6,096 nucleotides of DNA, taken from the NCBI GenBank assembly GCA_027067085.1, contig JAMOMM010000501.1, positions 1 to 6,096 of the forward strand. Reading direction: 5' to 3'. The DNA is from Hyphomicrobiales bacterium. GTDB taxonomy: Bacteria; Pseudomonadota; Alphaproteobacteria; Rhizobiales; Aestuariivirgaceae. This document shows, one piece after another, positions 4,779 through 6,096 of the stretch. A program made the translations under genes and the position numbers. Below the pieces are notes generated by a model that did no database searches, was not told the origin of the DNA, and saw only the letters and a program-made list of their open reading frames with translations. The first letter of the stretch is position 1. Every line of letters begins with the position of its first letter.

Positions 4779-6096
4779 ATGAACACCCTATCGTTGTCAA
4801 TTTTTACCGTTGTTTCAACACTGGTTATATCCAGTTCAGTTTCGGTCATGCCTGCATCTGCACAAACGGCCAATCAACAAGGCATGAACAACCTTTTCAA
4901 AGCTGTGCAACGTGATGGCAAATCTGACCAATTTTCACCACAGCAAAACCAAAACAATCAACCCGTTCAGATTTCTCCAGGCCAACTTGCTCCAAACCAA
5001 TTACCGCCAAAAACAAAAATCATTCCAAAGAATTTCGTACAAAATTCTGGCCCAGCAGGTAAGAGTATCAAGGCCAAAATCGGTCAAATGGTCATGGTTG
5101 GATTTCGCGGCACCACACCTAACCATCGCGGTGTGAAAGCCGTAATGCAAGAATTGCGCGAAGGTTCTATTGGTGGCGTTATGCTAATGAAACACAACGT
5201 CATTTCAATTCGCCAAGTGCGCACCCTCACCACAGCCTTGCGCCAAGCTGCGCGTGCAGGTGGACAAATGCCGCCATTTATTTCGGTCGATCAAGAAGGT
5301 GGCCGTGTACAACGTTTAAAATTCAATCGCTATCCATCAGCCATTAAAATCGCGCGTTCATCTCAAAAAAATGCCGCGCGGGTTTATGGGAAATTAGCTT
5401 GTGAAGTCCGTTCTGCGGGGATCAATGTAAACTTTGGGCCTGTTGTTGATGTCGACATACAAGGCCGGGCAAACCCAATTATCGGCCGCATGGGCCGCAG
5501 TTACAGCCAAAATCCGCAAACCGTCGCCAAATATGCCCGCCAGTTCATTCTTGCCCACAAACGTTATGGCCTAATGACAGCGGCTAAACATTTCCCTGGT
5601 CACGGCTCAAGTTTAAGCGACAGTCATAAAGGTTTTACCGCAATTCCGCAGTGGAATCGTGGCACAGAACTCGCCCCATTTAAACAACTCGCTTCAGGTG
5701 GACAGGCCAAGAGCGTCGATATGGTCATGGTTGGGCATTTATTTAATCGGTCATGGGGCGCGCCTGCCAGCCTGTCCCACCGCGCTATTGCTGGCATGTT
5801 GCGCAAGCAAGTTGGTTTTAAAGGTGTCGCAATTACCGATGATATGGAAATGGGTGCTATCCGTAAAAATTACAAATGGTCAACGGCGGTTAAACTTGCC
5901 GTAAATGCTGGCAATGATGTGCTTTTATACTCCAACACGGCCAAGTATACACCATTTCTTGGTCGCAAGATCAGAGACACAATTGCACGTTCGATTTGCA
6001 GCGCCAGCAACACGTCTAAATCGTGCGTCCCTGCCCGCGCAATTGCTAATGCCTATAACAGAATTAAACGGCTGAAACACAACGCCCGCAGAAACA
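4779..6096 (+). CDS. Exported family 3 glycoside hydrolase, NagZ-like beta-N-acetylhexosaminidase (partial, runs off the end)
   Basis: NagZ-type GH3 enzymes remove N-acetylglucosamine from peptidoglycan fragments by a two-step retaining mechanism. The reading frame is open from 4779 to the window end, 439 codons. Residues 1-29 form a signal peptide ending in PASA-Q, so the product is exported. Residues 30-95 are a Gln/Asn/Pro-rich linker. The catalytic barrel starts near 97 and shows FISVDQEGGRVQRL (167-180), NFGPVVDVD, KHFPGHG (270-276), the acid/base dyad D281-x-H283 in SDSH, and TDDMEM with nucleophile D354. Well-studied NagZ proteins are about 340 residues and cytoplasmic in Gram-negatives; this one has about 100 extra N-terminal residues and an export signal, suggesting a periplasmic role in wall turnover. 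The start has only a weak TGGA as ribosome-binding site but is fixed by the signal peptide. Family confident; exact substrate is inferred. Confidence 0.9.
   Translation, partial: MNTLSLSIFTVVSTLVISSSVSVMPASAQTANQQGMNNLFKAVQRDGKSDQFSPQQNQNNQPVQISPGQLAPNQLPPKTKIIPKNFVQNSGPAGKSIKAKIGQMVMVGFRGTTPNHRGVKAVMQELREGSIGGVMLMKHNVISIRQVRTLTTALRQAARAGGQMPPFISVDQEGGRVQRLKFNRYPSAIKIARSSQKNAARVYGKLACEVRSAGINVNFGPVVDVDIQGRANPIIGRMGRSYSQNPQTVAKYARQFILAHKRYGLMTAAKHFPGHGSSLSDSHKGFTAIPQWNRGTELAPFKQLASGGQAKSVDMVMVGHLFNRSWGAPASLSHRAIAGMLRKQVGFKGVAITDDMEMGAIRKNYKWSTAVKLAVNAGNDVLLYSNTAKYTPFLGRKIRDTIARSICSASNTSKSCVPARAIANAYNRIKRLKHNARRN

Overview
The window looks like chromosomal DNA of a marine-type alphaproteobacterium, probably of the Hyphomicrobiales. 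This is inferred from the creatinase and oxidoreductase sequence types, an Asn/Gly/Trp-rich exported protein, a CtrA-like TTAA-N7-TTAA motif and a moderate base composition. It is not proven by any marker gene. No rRNA, tRNA, CRISPR array, insertion sequence or phage gene was seen.

Layout. (1) Positions 1-796, minus strand: the N-terminal 265 residues of an ATP:guanido phosphotransferase (arginine-kinase type), cut off by the window start. (2) 797-1041: a divergent regulatory region with a TATAAT box and palindrome for the kinase, and a promoter plus a leader of four hairpins for the next gene. (3) 1042-1641, plus strand: a 199-residue exported, Asn/Gly/Trp-rich repeat protein resembling sulfur-globule-type proteins, followed by a rho-independent terminator. 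(4) 1746-3059, minus strand: an FAD-dependent amine/amino-acid oxidoreductase of the DAO superfamily. (5) 3060-3324: a second divergent regulatory region. (6) 3325-4533, plus strand: creatinase (creatine amidinohydrolase), complete with all known active-site residues. (7) 4534-4778: an intergenic region with a CtrA-like motif and two long hairpins. (8) 4779 to the end, plus strand: an exported family 3 glycoside hydrolase (NagZ-like), open at the window end.

How the genes may work together. Creatinase converts creatine to sarcosine and urea. The divergently transcribed FAD oxidoreductase belongs to the superfamily that contains sarcosine oxidases, so it is a reasonable candidate for the next step, though its substrate cannot be read from sequence. 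The kinase about 1 kb beyond it acts on guanidino compounds by family definition and is rare in bacteria. Its specificity loop has the arginine-kinase length, so arginine is the likelier substrate than creatine. The exact 10-mer CACTAAGTTA lies in both divergent intergenic regions, which hints at shared control. A guanidino-compound locus joining a phosphagen kinase to creatine breakdown is the most interesting reading of this window. It remains an inference. The Asn-rich protein and the GH3 enzyme have no evident role in it.
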